From Rhynchopus sp. YZ270_cl-10 (Eukaryota; Euglenozoa; Diplonemea; Diplonemida; Diplonemidae): a DNA stretch of 64,000 nucleotides. This document shows positions 1-9,441 of the stretch, piece after piece. Each line of letters starts with the position of its first letter. Positions within the stretch are counted from its first letter, which is position 1. The stretch is from the NCBI GenBank assembly GCA_964035575.1, contig OZ037843.1, positions 744,001 to 808,000 of the forward strand, read 5' to 3'. The translations under genes were made by a program, and so were the position numbers. Under the pieces are notes generated by a model that had not been told where the DNA came from, ran no database searches, and saw only the letters and a program-made list of their open reading frames with translations.

Positions 1-662
1 TCGATTTTTTGAAAATTTCCAAAATTTCGACCCCTGAGTTGGGGTCTTTGGGCACGCATGCGGCTAAATAGTACCTATTTTCCAGATTTTCCTTAACCTA
101 AATAGACAAATTTACCTGTTTTTATTACCTTGTGGTTTTCGCATTTTTCACATTTTCGAGGCAGGGTACCACCCAAAAGCGGTGTTTCTTGCATTTTTGG
201 GCCAATCCCAGCCTGTGTTGGGGTCACTTTAAAAAAATGGCCAAAATTTCCATCACTTAAATTTTCGGGAAGTGCCAAGTATCTAGTTTGCAGTAACTTT
301 TGGCATTATGTTTTTGTGGGGATTTGTCCTCTGGCGGGGGTAGGGGTTGTATATCTACCGACGGGTTGTAGAGGGTTTTGCGAGCATTCACCTCACTGTA
401 GCAGGTTATTTCGAAAAAAATGGACAAGTTCATGGTTGATACAATTTTTGGCCATTACCACCAGTGAGTTGCTTCACAGGGTAAAATGTAACTATGATTC
501 TGGGCCACCGCCCCCTCCAAATGCAAAAAGGTCCCAAACCCGGGCGCGCTACGTGTGCCGACCTTTTTGCAGCTTTGGTTAAAGTTGTATTTTTCGGCTG
601 CAAAATGCAGGCGAAGATATTCGGACCTCTATTTTTTTGCGGAGCAAAAAAATAATATTGAT
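1..662. other. Gene-free AT-rich stretch
   Basis: No coding region is supported; the short open frames run through T- and A-rich tracts and resemble no protein I recognise. Around 200-285 lies a diverged copy of a dispersed family seen about ten times in the window (GCATTT..GGGCCAATCCC..GTGTTGGGGTCA..AATGGCCAAAATTT). The rest shows nothing identifiable. Confidence 0.6.
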
Positions 663-1150
663 GGCGCCCATAGATGGTAGTCGGCCCGAGTCGGGCCGAG
701 TTTTTGGAAAATCTGGGAGTCGGGCCGACTCGGGCCGACTCGGGCCGACTTTTTTTTATTTATTTTTTTTTTCAAAAGTCGGGCCGATTCGGGCCGAGTC
801 GAAAAAAAAAATTTTTTTTAAAAAAAAGTCGGCCCGAGTCGAAAAAAAAACTCGGCCCGAGTCGGCCCGAGTCGGCCCGAGTCAGCCCGTCGCCCCCCCC
901 ACAGTAAAATCTTTTCCAAAAAAAAAAAAACCAAAAAAAAACAAAACAAAAAAAAAAGAAACCAAAAAAAAAAACCAAAAAAAATTCGACTCGGCCCGAC
1001 TCGGGCCGACTTTTTTTTGAGTCGGGCCGAGTTTTTTCGACTCGGCCCGACTCGGGCCGACCCTGAAAAAAAAATTTTTCAAAAAAAAAATAACGAAAAG
1101 TGGTCGGGCCGAGTCGGCCCGACTCGGCCCGACTACCATCTATGGGCGCC
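663..1150. mobile_element. Foldback element with GTCGGGCC-rich arms (488 bp)
   Basis: The left end GGCGCCCATAGATGGTAG is repeated as its exact reverse complement at the right end (1133-1150). Inward from both ends the arms are built almost only of a GTCGGGCC/GGCCCGAC motif separated by A or T runs, and the centre is A-rich. No coding capacity is seen, and the long frames here are translations of the simple motif. This is the architecture of a non-autonomous foldback or MITE-like element. Because the end contains the palindrome GGCGCC, a target duplication cannot be told apart from the terminal repeat. Confidence 0.75.
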
Positions 1151-1896
1151 GCAGGCGAAAAAAAATTAGGGTACAGTGTAAAAATGCAGCTTTTACACCA
1201 CAGAGCCACTCAAAGATTGAAATTCCCCTCATAAAAAAGCAGGTATTTTTTTCCTGCCCCCCTATTTTTCCCGTATACAAAAACAGGTAAATTTATTTTA
1301 CCTTCCCCCTTTATAAAAACAGGTAAATTCTTTTTTTATTCTGAAAACCTAAATAGTAAATAGCTTTTAGACTCACGCGTGTCTTTGGGCACCAAATTTT
1401 TTTTTAAAAAACGCAAAATTCGGGTATTTTGACCATCTGGGGTTTCATCAAATACACTTCTGTGAACAGGGAAATAGCTAATGGAATTGTTCGCAGCCTC
1501 TGTCGTGGTGTCGCGGTGTCGGTGTCGCGCGAAGATTGCTCTGCAAGTCGCCACCAGATCCACTTTTATGAAAATAGCGTAGGGGAGAGGACCTCTGGTT
1601 TACGAAATCGTAGACACTCCTGAGCAAAAATGAAGTCTGTTTTTTGACCCAAAATCGGGGTGGGTGGCCATAATTTGCCTGGCCAGTCGAAAATTGGGAT
1701 TTTTCTGAAATTTCAGAAATTTTGTTCCAGCTGGTGCTCCAGGGAGGGTCGATATTGACAGGTCGCTGACAGGTCGTTGCCATAAGGGGGGGGGGTCATT
1801 TTTTAACGGCCCTTAGCGATTTTTTGGTGGGACACACACACACAGACACACGGTGGCCCATACGGCCCTCAGGGTACACGACGACTGAAGTAACGG
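1151..1896. other. Gene-free stretch with one shared repeat segment
   Basis: No gene is recognised. Positions 1381-1468 are about 85% identical by eye to the reverse complement of 50728-50815; the shared core runs from AAAACGCAAAATTCGGGT through GACCATCTGGGGTTTCA to AAATACAC. The remainder holds short G/C homopolymers and a small (CA)n tract near 1835. Confidence 0.5.
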
Positions 1897-1902
1897 GTGT
1901 TA

Positions 1903-1983
1903 TATGTGGTATTACATGTAACTTTTGTTACATGTAGTACATGTAATATAACATGTACTACATGTAAGTTACATGTGGTACAG
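1903..1983. repeat. TACATGTA palindrome cluster
   Basis: Within about 80 bp the palindrome TACATGTA or a close variant occurs repeatedly, spaced so that the whole stretch can fold into one or more hairpins. It is flanked by ordinary sequence on both sides. I see no coding role. Confidence 0.7.
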
Positions 1984-2182
1984 GTGGCGAAATCAGGTAG
2001 TGGTACAATGGTTTTGGGGGTGGTACTGGGCAGCTTTCGGCGCTGATTTCTGGTAAGACCTAAAAAATCTTCAAAAATCGTTGTGAAATTTATGGGGGTT
2101 CTGGTTTCACCGTCGTGTATTTGGGTGCCCCCCAAAGGGTCCGTTGCACCACAACCGAGCATGAGCAATGACAAGACGGGGG

Positions 2183-2304
2183 TATGACTAGTTACATGAC
2201 AAGACTAAACAATGACAAGACCCCTGTCAAATGACAAGGCCTAACGCCACTCATTACATACAGGGGTCTTGTCGTTAGTTAGTCTTATCATGTAACTGGT
2301 CATG
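2183..2304. repeat. Inverted repeat, arms about 45 bp
   Basis: The left arm (2183-2227, GACTAGTTACATGACAAGAC then AATGACAAGACCCCTGT) is mirrored with a few mismatches by the right arm (2260-2304, ACAGGGGTCTTGTC then GTTAGTCTTATCATGTAAC). The spacer is about 32 bp. A further palindrome ATGACTAGTCAT follows at about 2316. It could be a small MITE; no target duplication is clear. Confidence 0.75.
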
Positions 2305-2329
2305 CACCTTGTCATATGACTAGTCATAG

Positions 2330-2822
2330 GTGGTAACTAGGACGTGGTGGTCCATGGGCCATCGTGCACACTCACGGTTTTTGGCAATTGCTGGGGGGTG
2401 GGGGGACAATGGGATATATTCCGCACATGGATACCCACACAGAATACACGGTTACCCAGACGTCTGTCACGCAATCACTGATTCACTTCACACAGGTCGG
2501 GCAGACGTTGCCTGCTCATCCTCTTTTCCTGTCTGCTATCGATTCCAGGTTCACAACGTTCACACGTTTAGTCAAAATGCTTTGGGTGATGACTTCTTTT
2601 GGGATACACAAAACCACACAAAGCGCGATCGCTTCTTCGGCAACGTGTCGAAATCGGCAGCGTCACACAGCCCTGAGCCCCTCAAAGCTGGGGGTGATTT
2701 CTACTTTGGGCGACGACTTCCTTTGGGATACACAAAACCACCCAAAGCGCACATTCACAGACCAGCTGTGAAGCGGCAAGGAGTCATTCAAGCTGGGATG
2801 CACAAGATAGAACGTGATGTGG
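2330..2822. other. Gene-free stretch with a 44-bp direct repeat
   Basis: No protein is recognised. A segment of about 44 bp (TTTTGGGATACACAAAACCA and flanks) occurs at about 2587-2630 and again at about 2711-2755. The last bases before the octamer array (about 2797-2822, CACAAGATAGAACGTGATGT) recur at about 38230, next to an unexpanded form of the same array. Confidence 0.55.
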
Positions 2823-3057
2823 TGTACCTGTTTACCTGTGTACCTGTGTACCTGTGTACCTGTGTACCTGTGTACCTGTGTACCTGTGTACCTGTGTACC
2901 TGTGTACCTGTGTACCTGTGTACCTGTGTACCTGTGTACCTGTGTACCTGTGTACCTGTGTACCTGTGTACCTGTGTACCTGTGTACCTGTGTACCTGTG
3001 TACCTGTGTACCTGTGTACCTGTGTACCTGGGTACCTGTGTACCTGTGTACCTGTGA
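2823..3057. repeat. (CCTGTGTA)n octamer array, about 29 copies
   Basis: An uninterrupted octamer array with a variant unit near each end (CCTGTTTA at the left, CCTGGGTA near the right). An octamer gives no stop codons in most frames, which explains long open frames on both strands reading VPVYLCTC or VHRYTGTQ; these are translation artefacts, not genes. Confidence 0.95.
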
Positions 3058-3109
3058 GAGTTGCGAACATGTTGACAGACAAATACCGAACCCGTCGGAC
3101 TTCCGTCTT

Positions 3110-3360
3110 CCTCCTCCGCACAGGGAGTGGTACCACTCCGAACGCAGAAGAAATAACGTATTTGCGTCTCTGTATGAGGTGACCGTGGACACATTTGTAC
3201 AAAAGCCTTTGTACAAATACAAACAAATCCCTTTCGAACAAAATAAAATAGGAAAATGACTCTGACACCTCCTGCAAAGCGTACTCCTTCTATTTGCTCT
3301 CTTTTTAAGGATCCTGTGAAAGAAAAACTGCGGCTGCTATCTAGTGATAGTAGTCTATAA
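3110..3360. repeat. Dispersed repeat R1, copy 1
   Basis: This segment is closely similar to 34975-35210. Shared landmarks in order are CCACTCCGAACGCAGAAG, ACGTATTTGCGTCTCT, a TTTGTACAAA..TTTGTACAAA hairpin, TCTATTTGCTCTCTTTTT, AGGATCCTGTGAAAGAAAAA and GATAGTAGTCTAT. It is non-coding as far as I can see. A SINE or another short non-autonomous element is possible, but no Pol III boxes or poly(A) tail are evident. Confidence 0.75.
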
Positions 3361-3384
3361 TCAAACCAATTTTTTTCCAAAATT

Positions 3385-3538
3385 TGGTGTGGCTGAAGGG
3401 GGTGCTATTTTTTGGGCTATTTTCTGCTATTTTCTGCTATTCTGGGCATCTGTATTTTTTGATGTGGCTGAAGGGGGGTGCTATTTTTGTGCTATTTTTG
3501 TGCTACTTTCTGCTATTTTGGGGTCGTCAGCCACACCA
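3385..3538. mobile_element. MITE M1, full-size copy (154 bp)
   Basis: The ends are TGGTGTGGCTGA and TCAGCCACACCA, exact reverse complements. The interior repeats GCTATTTT and TCTGCTATTTT, and contains a second internal start (GATGTGGCTGAAGGGG at about 3460), as if one copy sits in another. Shorter relatives lie at 51568-51624 and 52109-52167. The flanks AAATT and AAAAT match at four of five positions. Confidence 0.75.
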
Positions 3539-3599
3539 AAAATCCCGGCTTTTCCGGTGTGGCCACCACCAGCACACCGGCATATTAAAGCCCCCTGTT

Positions 3600-4239
3600 G
3601 ATGGTGTTCGCAATTTTATCCCAAAAAAGCACCGAAGGTGCTACTAAATAGCGGTCAGGAACACCAACTTGACTTAGCCGTTGGGAGTGATCCCGCATAC
3701 AACGATGATTCCTATAAGGACTGGTTGAGAAAGACACGACAAGGGAAGAGTCTAGCCAAAGTGTCTCTGCAATCTGGATCAACGAGGCCCACCTTATGAG
3801 GGCACCGACCAATGTAGTCACAGACACGCAAGTCTAGTTCTGCCCGTAGGGCTCCTGGCTTTGCAGTGTTGGCATGCGATGTACCACCCGTCATGTACAG
3901 CAGCTGCCGTCAGGTTCAAAGCCTCCTTGCGCTGGTTTGTTCACAGTAACATCGATGGTCGACCCGTGTGCGCATGGTATACGCGTAGACGCTTTCGGCA
4001 CCAATGAAGGAACCTACTCACAGGGTGCCATTACCATCGTTGACACCAGAGCCAGAGATGAAGCTGCTGGAACAACAAGCCTTCGGTAGCACCCTAAAAA
4101 GCCCAGGACGTTAGTTTGCGGAGTGACAGGAGAAGTGCGAGAAGGCACAGTACAGGAAGACATGAAACGCCTGCACCACCTTCAAAAGAGTGACGAAGGG
4201 AGCAATAGAGCCCAAGGAAGCATGTCTCCGATGCTAGGG
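3600..4239. other. Unrecognised, mixed-composition stretch
   Basis: This part has balanced base composition and no simple repeats, unlike most intergenic DNA here, and looks as though it may once have been coding. No continuous frame exceeds about 80 residues and I recognise no family on either strand. It could be an eroded mobile element; I leave it unassigned. Confidence 0.4.
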
Positions 4240-4394
4240 TATAATTAGAGTCTGGGGTTTTGGGCCAAGTCAGTTAGAGTCCAGTTAGAGTATAATTAGA
4301 GTCGCTTTTCTTTAATTAGACTATAATTAGAGTGTAGTTAGAGCATAATTAGACTCTAACTGCACTCTAATTATAGTCTAATTAGAGTACAATA
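4240..4394. repeat. TAATTAGAGTC cluster with foldback symmetry
   Basis: TAATTAGAGT, or its complement ACTCTAATTA, occurs about ten times, first mostly in one orientation and then in the other, so the stretch can form a long imperfect hairpin. The same motif returns at 5222-5268. The two clusters bracket the copy of the 1.2-kb repeat lying between them. Confidence 0.75.
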
Positions 4395-4487
4395 ACAGGC
4401 TTCTTGTAGATGGGGCTAGTCCTAGTCCTAGTCCTTTTGTCCTACTGTACCTAGTACCCGGGACTCGGGACCCGGCTTATTCTCAGC

Positions 4488-5195
4488 TATGGGTACCCAG
4501 GTACCCAGACCCGCGCAGTGGCACATGCCCTCAAGTGTGAGTGACCCACACATTAGGGAATGCGACGCAAAAACTCTGTGCACCTTCGGTGCAACGCCGC
4601 AGACAGGCCAAACAGCGTTGGACTCAGAGGAATGCCTGCTGTGCAGGTATCAAACATGAGAACCAACTCCCAGCAAGCGTTATTGAGGGTTTGGGGTGCA
4701 AAGTTTTCTACAATTTTGATGCGCGGGTATTCATCTGTAGGAATGTAAATGTCAATCGAGTTTAACTACCACTAAGGGGTCGAAGGGGGTAATCCCAGTA
4801 TCAAAGGTTGTGCTGACGGGAAATCTTTTGCGAGTATACGTTCATTTCATCCGAAGAAATAACTACTTATGAACCCAGGAGAGATCCCAGCCTCGCGCTA
4901 AACCACCACGCACGATTGACTTAGATGTTATACCAAAGAGAATTCAGAACAAAACAACACCTTGCCCCATACACTAAATAGCCATGCTTCAAGTGCATGC
5001 CCTGGGCCAAAATTCCTGTGCTAAAAAGGCAACAAGACCACCCACAAGGAGTGTGAATTGTGCACTGGTTTTCTGGGGGAACAAACAATATTTTCTTATG
5101 TCTAGTCCTCTGCAAGCAGAGAAGACTTTCTGGATTACAAAGTCGAATTTCTTGCACTAGCTAGGCTCCCTGGGTTGATGGCTATAGCATTGGTT
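4488..5195 (+). repeat. Dispersed 1.2-kb repeat R2, copy 1 (shorter, diverged)
   Basis: This is homologous to 31146-32375 and 48407-49570. Shared landmarks include GTACCCAGGTACCCAGACCC, GCCGCAGACAGGCCAAAC, TTGGACTCAGAGGAATGCC, GATGCGCGGGTA, GATTGACTTAGATGTTATA and CACTAGCTA.GCTCCCTGGG. It lacks the first ~340 bp of the other copies and is visibly more diverged. No protein is encoded. Its class is unknown; it could be a non-autonomous element or a terminal part of a larger one. Confidence 0.8.
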
Positions 5196-6507
5196 GATGT
5201 TCCCCTCTTATTGACCCTATGATAAGACTCTAATTAGACTCTAATTAGAGTCCAGTTAGAGTACAATATCATTGGAGCCCTTTGTAGAGGAAGCCGTACC
5301 ACGGTTGTGCGATGTGGTTTTGAAATCAGGTTCTGGGGTATCTTTCAATGTGGAATATCGTTGATTCGACGCTGCGTTCGATTCTGTTGAGGTGCGCACT
5401 TATCCATTTCTGGTTTGTGAGGGGAGGGGGGTGATTCTCAGGGGGGAAAACGCTCGCAATGTGGTGTCTGATGGCACTGCGCTTGAGGCAGTCGTTTTGC
5501 CTTCTTCCAAGGTCGGCTTTGAGGTGCATTGCACTGCCGCACCTCCCTCACGACCTTCACCACTTGATCTTTAAAGACCACCAAAACAAAAAGAGCACAA
5601 AGCAAAAACAACAACTTTCATTCAAACTCCCTCACGACCTTCACCACAATACCGTGGGCCTTTGGTAGATATAATACACCTTGTGTTCTGAGGCGTGGGT
5701 CTGCGCAAATTTGCTTGCACCTCTGCGAACGTGGCGGTGTTGCTAATCCATACCTGCTTGCACCACGCGGGTTGCATGTAGATGCGCTTATTGTGCTTGT
5801 ACTGGATAGCTCGTGAATTGTCGTTTTGACTGGGAGTACGATGACCCCGAAGCTGTCCTGGTATCTAGCGGGGTTTGTCCACAAAGGGGGTGGAAGGGGG
5901 GAGGGGTTTGCTCAGAGACGGGTGGGTAGTTGCGCCGTTGTACTCCAAGGTTACGATGCCATCTGGAGGGAGAGACTCTGCCTCAGAAACCCTCAGCCTT
6001 GCATACGTTGAGAGGGTTTCAGCATACCTTGATTCCATCTGATTTCTAGAAGATCCGTCACTTCACCTCATGTCTGCAGGCTGCTCTCCTTTGCTCGCGT
6101 CTTCGAGTTCTTTGCTGGACACATCGTAGCTGGTGGACTGTGGTGTGCTGAACTTCCTTAACATACGGGATTGGATCTTCCACGTGACGGCGTATCTGTC
6201 CGTGTACATTTGCGTGACAGCTCTGTCACGCTTGCTTCCAGGCCAGAACTGGAAATAAAACCCCGGGTGAACCATGCCTCATCATTCCATGCGATGCCTT
6301 CCTCTACTCTGTGTACCCTGCCGACTCCTGCACCCAAAGTTTCATGAGGAAGGGCCGAGAGGTGCATGCAGTGTTGATGGGGAGGAGGGGAGGGCGGTTG
6401 GCGATGGCTGTATTGTGGATGGTTGCCCATTCATAATGCATAGTACACATCACAATACAAGCTGGATTATGTATTATGATGGGCACTCATCACAATACAG
6501 CCAGCCC
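5196..6507. other. Unrecognised stretch of about 1.3 kb
   Basis: No gene is recognised. It includes the second TAATTAGAGTC cluster (5222-5268) and a short direct repeat CTCCCTCACGACCTTCACCA (about 5541 and 5628). The minus strand from about 6430 to 5320 reads like old coding sequence in several short frames, but I cannot place it in a family. Positions 6470-6507 resemble 35467-35507 (TTATGATGGG..CACAATACAGCCA). Confidence 0.4.
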
Positions 6508-6597
6508 TAGGCATACCTAGAAGGCGAATTTCGTATTCGCCCTATCTTCGGATCCGAATATAGGCCGAATATGGATTCGCCTTCTAGGTATGCCTAG
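6506..6597. mobile_element. Small foldback element (about 92 bp)
   Basis: The left arm CCTAGGCATACCTAGAAGG continuing GCGAAT is mirrored by ATTCGCC continuing TTCTAGGTATGCCTAG at the right end. The interior contains further ATTCG/CGAAT palindromes. The outer motif TAGGCATAC is shared with the larger foldback at 46646-47473. No target duplication could be identified. Confidence 0.75.
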
Positions 6598-7102
6598 TGG
6601 CGGTGTCACCATGCCGGCTCTGTGATAGGCACCTTCGGGGGAGCACTTCGAGTTACGACCTCGGCACGTTGTGGGGTCAGGTGGGGTGTTCCTTAGTTGG
6701 GGGGGATGTTGAGGGGGTTAGGGTTGGAGAGGAAGATGTGCACTTTGTGATGTATGGTAGGGCACTCCAATGTGTGCTGTATGTGATGGGGGTGGTGGGT
6801 GGCGACGGTGATGCAGGGCCCGTTCTGTTCTCCAGTCTGTGTTTCTCAGAAGTGAGTCTGCCTTGGCGAGTTTGACAACAAGGTAATCACCCCTTTCTTT
6901 GTCGGGTTTGAGGCCCTCTGCGTCTCAGTCGCTGTGTGGACGGTTGGGGCGCAACATATGTGGTTCAACACAAACAAATTCGCTACTGTTGCATTCATTC
7001 CTTTTATGGCTTTCGTCCGTACCCAAATCCGCCCGATGGAGGCAAGCTCTCACAGATTGGCTAGGTTCTAACTTTGACCTGATACTAGTTTTGATGTGTG
7101 GT
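6598..7102. other. Gene-free stretch, G-rich
   Basis: Mixed sequence with G-rich runs around 6700-6820. No recognisable protein, RNA gene or repeat family was found on either strand. Confidence 0.4.
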
Positions 7103-7229
7103 CCACCTGATTTTTACCCCGCGGAGAGGCGCGTAAAGGCGTGTAGAGGCGCGTATAGGGCCGTATAGGCATATACGGACCGTCCGTACACGCCTTTACG
7201 CGACTGTACGCGGGGTAAAAATCAGGTGG
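7103..7229. mobile_element. Foldback MITE with 5-bp target duplication
   Basis: The ends CCACCTGATTTTTACCCCG and its reverse complement define a 127-bp element. The interior consists of GGCGCGTA/GGCGTGTA-like motifs and their complements. The pentamer GTGGT lies immediately outside both ends (7098-7102 and 7230-7234), consistent with a 5-bp target-site duplication. It is non-coding. Confidence 0.8.
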
Positions 7230-7234
7230 GTGGT

Positions 7235-7597
7235 AGAAGGGAAAAAATAAAGACCGTGAAGGAGCCACAACAGTCTTTTTCAAGAGTTGGGCCGACCACA
7301 CTGTGCGCTCTGATTCAATAAATCAGAAAAAAGACGTGCATTTATAGCAGGAGTTGACCAAAAAAGTGCAAATACGCACCACTTTTTTGATGGGTTTTTG
7401 ACCCCCCAGACCCTCCGGGAAAAATCGCGACCAATAAAAAACACCCCTTTAATCCAACACCACATTCCCGCAGACCCCCCCTCCCCCCTCCCTTACCCTC
7501 GAGGATCCTTTCTGGGTCCCCCCCTACCCCCCGTACCCGCTTTTGTTGTTTTTTTTCCTTCTCTCTACCCTACTCTTTATAAGTCTTTTTTTACACG
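7235..7597 (+). other. Upstream region of IFT88
   Basis: This stretch has no gene. It ends in about 100 bp of pyrimidine-rich sequence running up to the IFT88 start codon. TTTATAAG lies about 20 bases before the ATG, too close to act as a normal TATA box for this start, so no promoter is claimed. Confidence 0.4.
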
Positions 7598-9441
7598 ATG
7601 AACTTCGATTCTGGGACGCCTTGGCAACCCTCGGAGAACCAGGACCAGGACACCCTTTACGGAGGCTTCAGCTCTGCCGATCAAGGAGGCGCTGCTGGCA
7701 ACCCTCTCGCAGGACCGCCCCCGGGGACTTCTGGTGGAGCAGGATATGGCCAATACCCTGGTACACAAGCTGGGCAACAACCACTTGCTTCGCAATGGGA
7801 TCAACCAGCTTGGGGTGGAGGCACGCAGGTTCAGGGGTCGGTGATGAAGTCGATGACAGCACGCCCGATGACGTCCAATCGTGCCTCTGGATATCAAGGT
7901 ACCAAGCAGGCCACGTCTCCTAGCGGGTTTGATCCTCTCAGCCAAGGGAACGCTATGGGACAGGCGATGCCCCTGCAAAAGCGTTCAGACAACTCCCCTG
8001 AGGAGCAGTGCCTGGAGGCGGAGAAGAAGATTAATTCCTTGATCGAAGAGAGTGCGACGCTAGCCGTGCATAAGGACTTCGCGCTGGCGTTGGAAAAGGC
8101 GATTGAATCTGGCAAGAAAGAACGCTGGCTCTGCAAAGAACGCGAAAAGCTAGGCCTCGCCGAACAGATCAACATTGATTTGACCTATTCCGTCCACTTC
8201 AACCTTGCTGTGCAATACCACAACAGTCAATGCTACACCGAAGCCATCAACACATACACCCTCATTGTCCGCAACAAGCAATACGCACAGAGCGGCCGGC
8301 TCCGCGTCAATATGGGGAACATCTACTATGAACAAAAGAAATACATGTACGCCATCAAAATGTACAAAAACGCGCTCGACGCGATCCCCACTACCGGCAA
8401 AGAACTGCGTTTCAAAATCACCCGCAACATGGCCAATGCATACGTCAAAACCGGTCAATACCAAGACGCAATCAACCACTACGAAAGCATCATGAAGGAC
8501 GCACCCGACATGCAGACCGGCTTCAACCTGCTGCTCTGCTACTACATCCTGAGAGACAAAGATCGCATAAAACGGCAGTTCCTGAAGCTGCTCCAGATCC
8601 GTCCTGAAGGTGGCACCGACGAAGACGATGACGAAGAAGAAGAGGAAGAGGAGGACGGCAAAGACGCCTTAGTGGTCGACGTTCTCCGCTCCGAAATGAA
8701 GGTCCGGAGAAAGCAGCACTCCCAGCTGGCTCTCGTGGCAGGGCGTCTCATCGCGCCTCTTGTGGAATCTGATTGGGAGAAGGGGTTTGAATTCGTTGTT
8801 TCCTCCCTCAAGCAGTCTGGCGGGTCGGAGTTGAAGCAGGCCAACTCCCGTCTTGCCTCTGAATTAGAAATGTGCTGGGCGTTGCAATACCTGAAACACC
8901 AACAATACACCAAAGCGATCGAATGTCTCAAAGCCTTTGAAAAGAAGGACAAAACCCTGAAGGCCCGGGCTGCGTGCAACCTCTCTTACCTTTATTTCCT
9001 TGAGGGGGATCATGAAAATGGTGAAGCCTTTGCAAAGCTTTCCATTGAAACCGATAAGTACAATGCACGTGCCCTTGTAAACAATGGGAACTTTTTATTC
9101 AAAAAGGGGCAGTACGACAAAGCAAAGGAGTACTATTTGGAGGCGCTGTCGGTCGAGGCTGACTGCATCGAGGCGATATATAACCTAGGGCTTGCGACGA
9201 AGGCGCTTCACCAATATGAGGAGAGCCTTCGGGTGTTCAAAAGACTGCAGACGATGATCGATTCCGTGGAGGTGCTGTACCAGCTGGGGAACCTGTACGA
9301 CCTGCTGGGGCGCTGTGATATGGCGGTGGAATGGTTCAGGAAGGCACCGACAGATCCATCAATCCTCGCGCGTCTAGGTTCCATCTTTGCGCAAGAAGAC
9401 GACGAGAGCCAAGCGTTCCACTACCATCTAGAAGCCTATAG
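7598..9441 (+). CDS. IFT88: IFT88 exon 1
   Basis: Exon 1 codes for residues 1-614 and the first two bases of Arg615. It holds the Gly/Gln/Pro-rich N-terminus, the first TPR block, the acidic linker and most of the second TPR block. It ends at AG|GTATGG after the codons for SQAFHYHLEAY, matching the SQAFQYYYESYR segment of animal IFT88. The open frame runs on into the intron to 9631, but that part (many F, W and G residues) has no counterpart in the family, so the exon is ended at 9441. Confidence 0.92.

Noticed and set aside
2330-3380. Open frames of 135-309 residues over the octamer array
   Set aside because: Driven by the stop-free octamer; the flanking parts match no protein and overlap non-coding repeats.
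3585-4110. Possible retroelement coding remnant
   Set aside because: Base composition hints at old coding sequence, but no motif of reverse transcriptase, integrase or RNase H could be made out on either strand.
7570-7597. TATA-like TTTATAAG as the IFT88 promoter
   Set aside because: It lies only about 20 bases before the start codon, leaving no room for transcription start and leader, and such words are common in AT-rich flanks.
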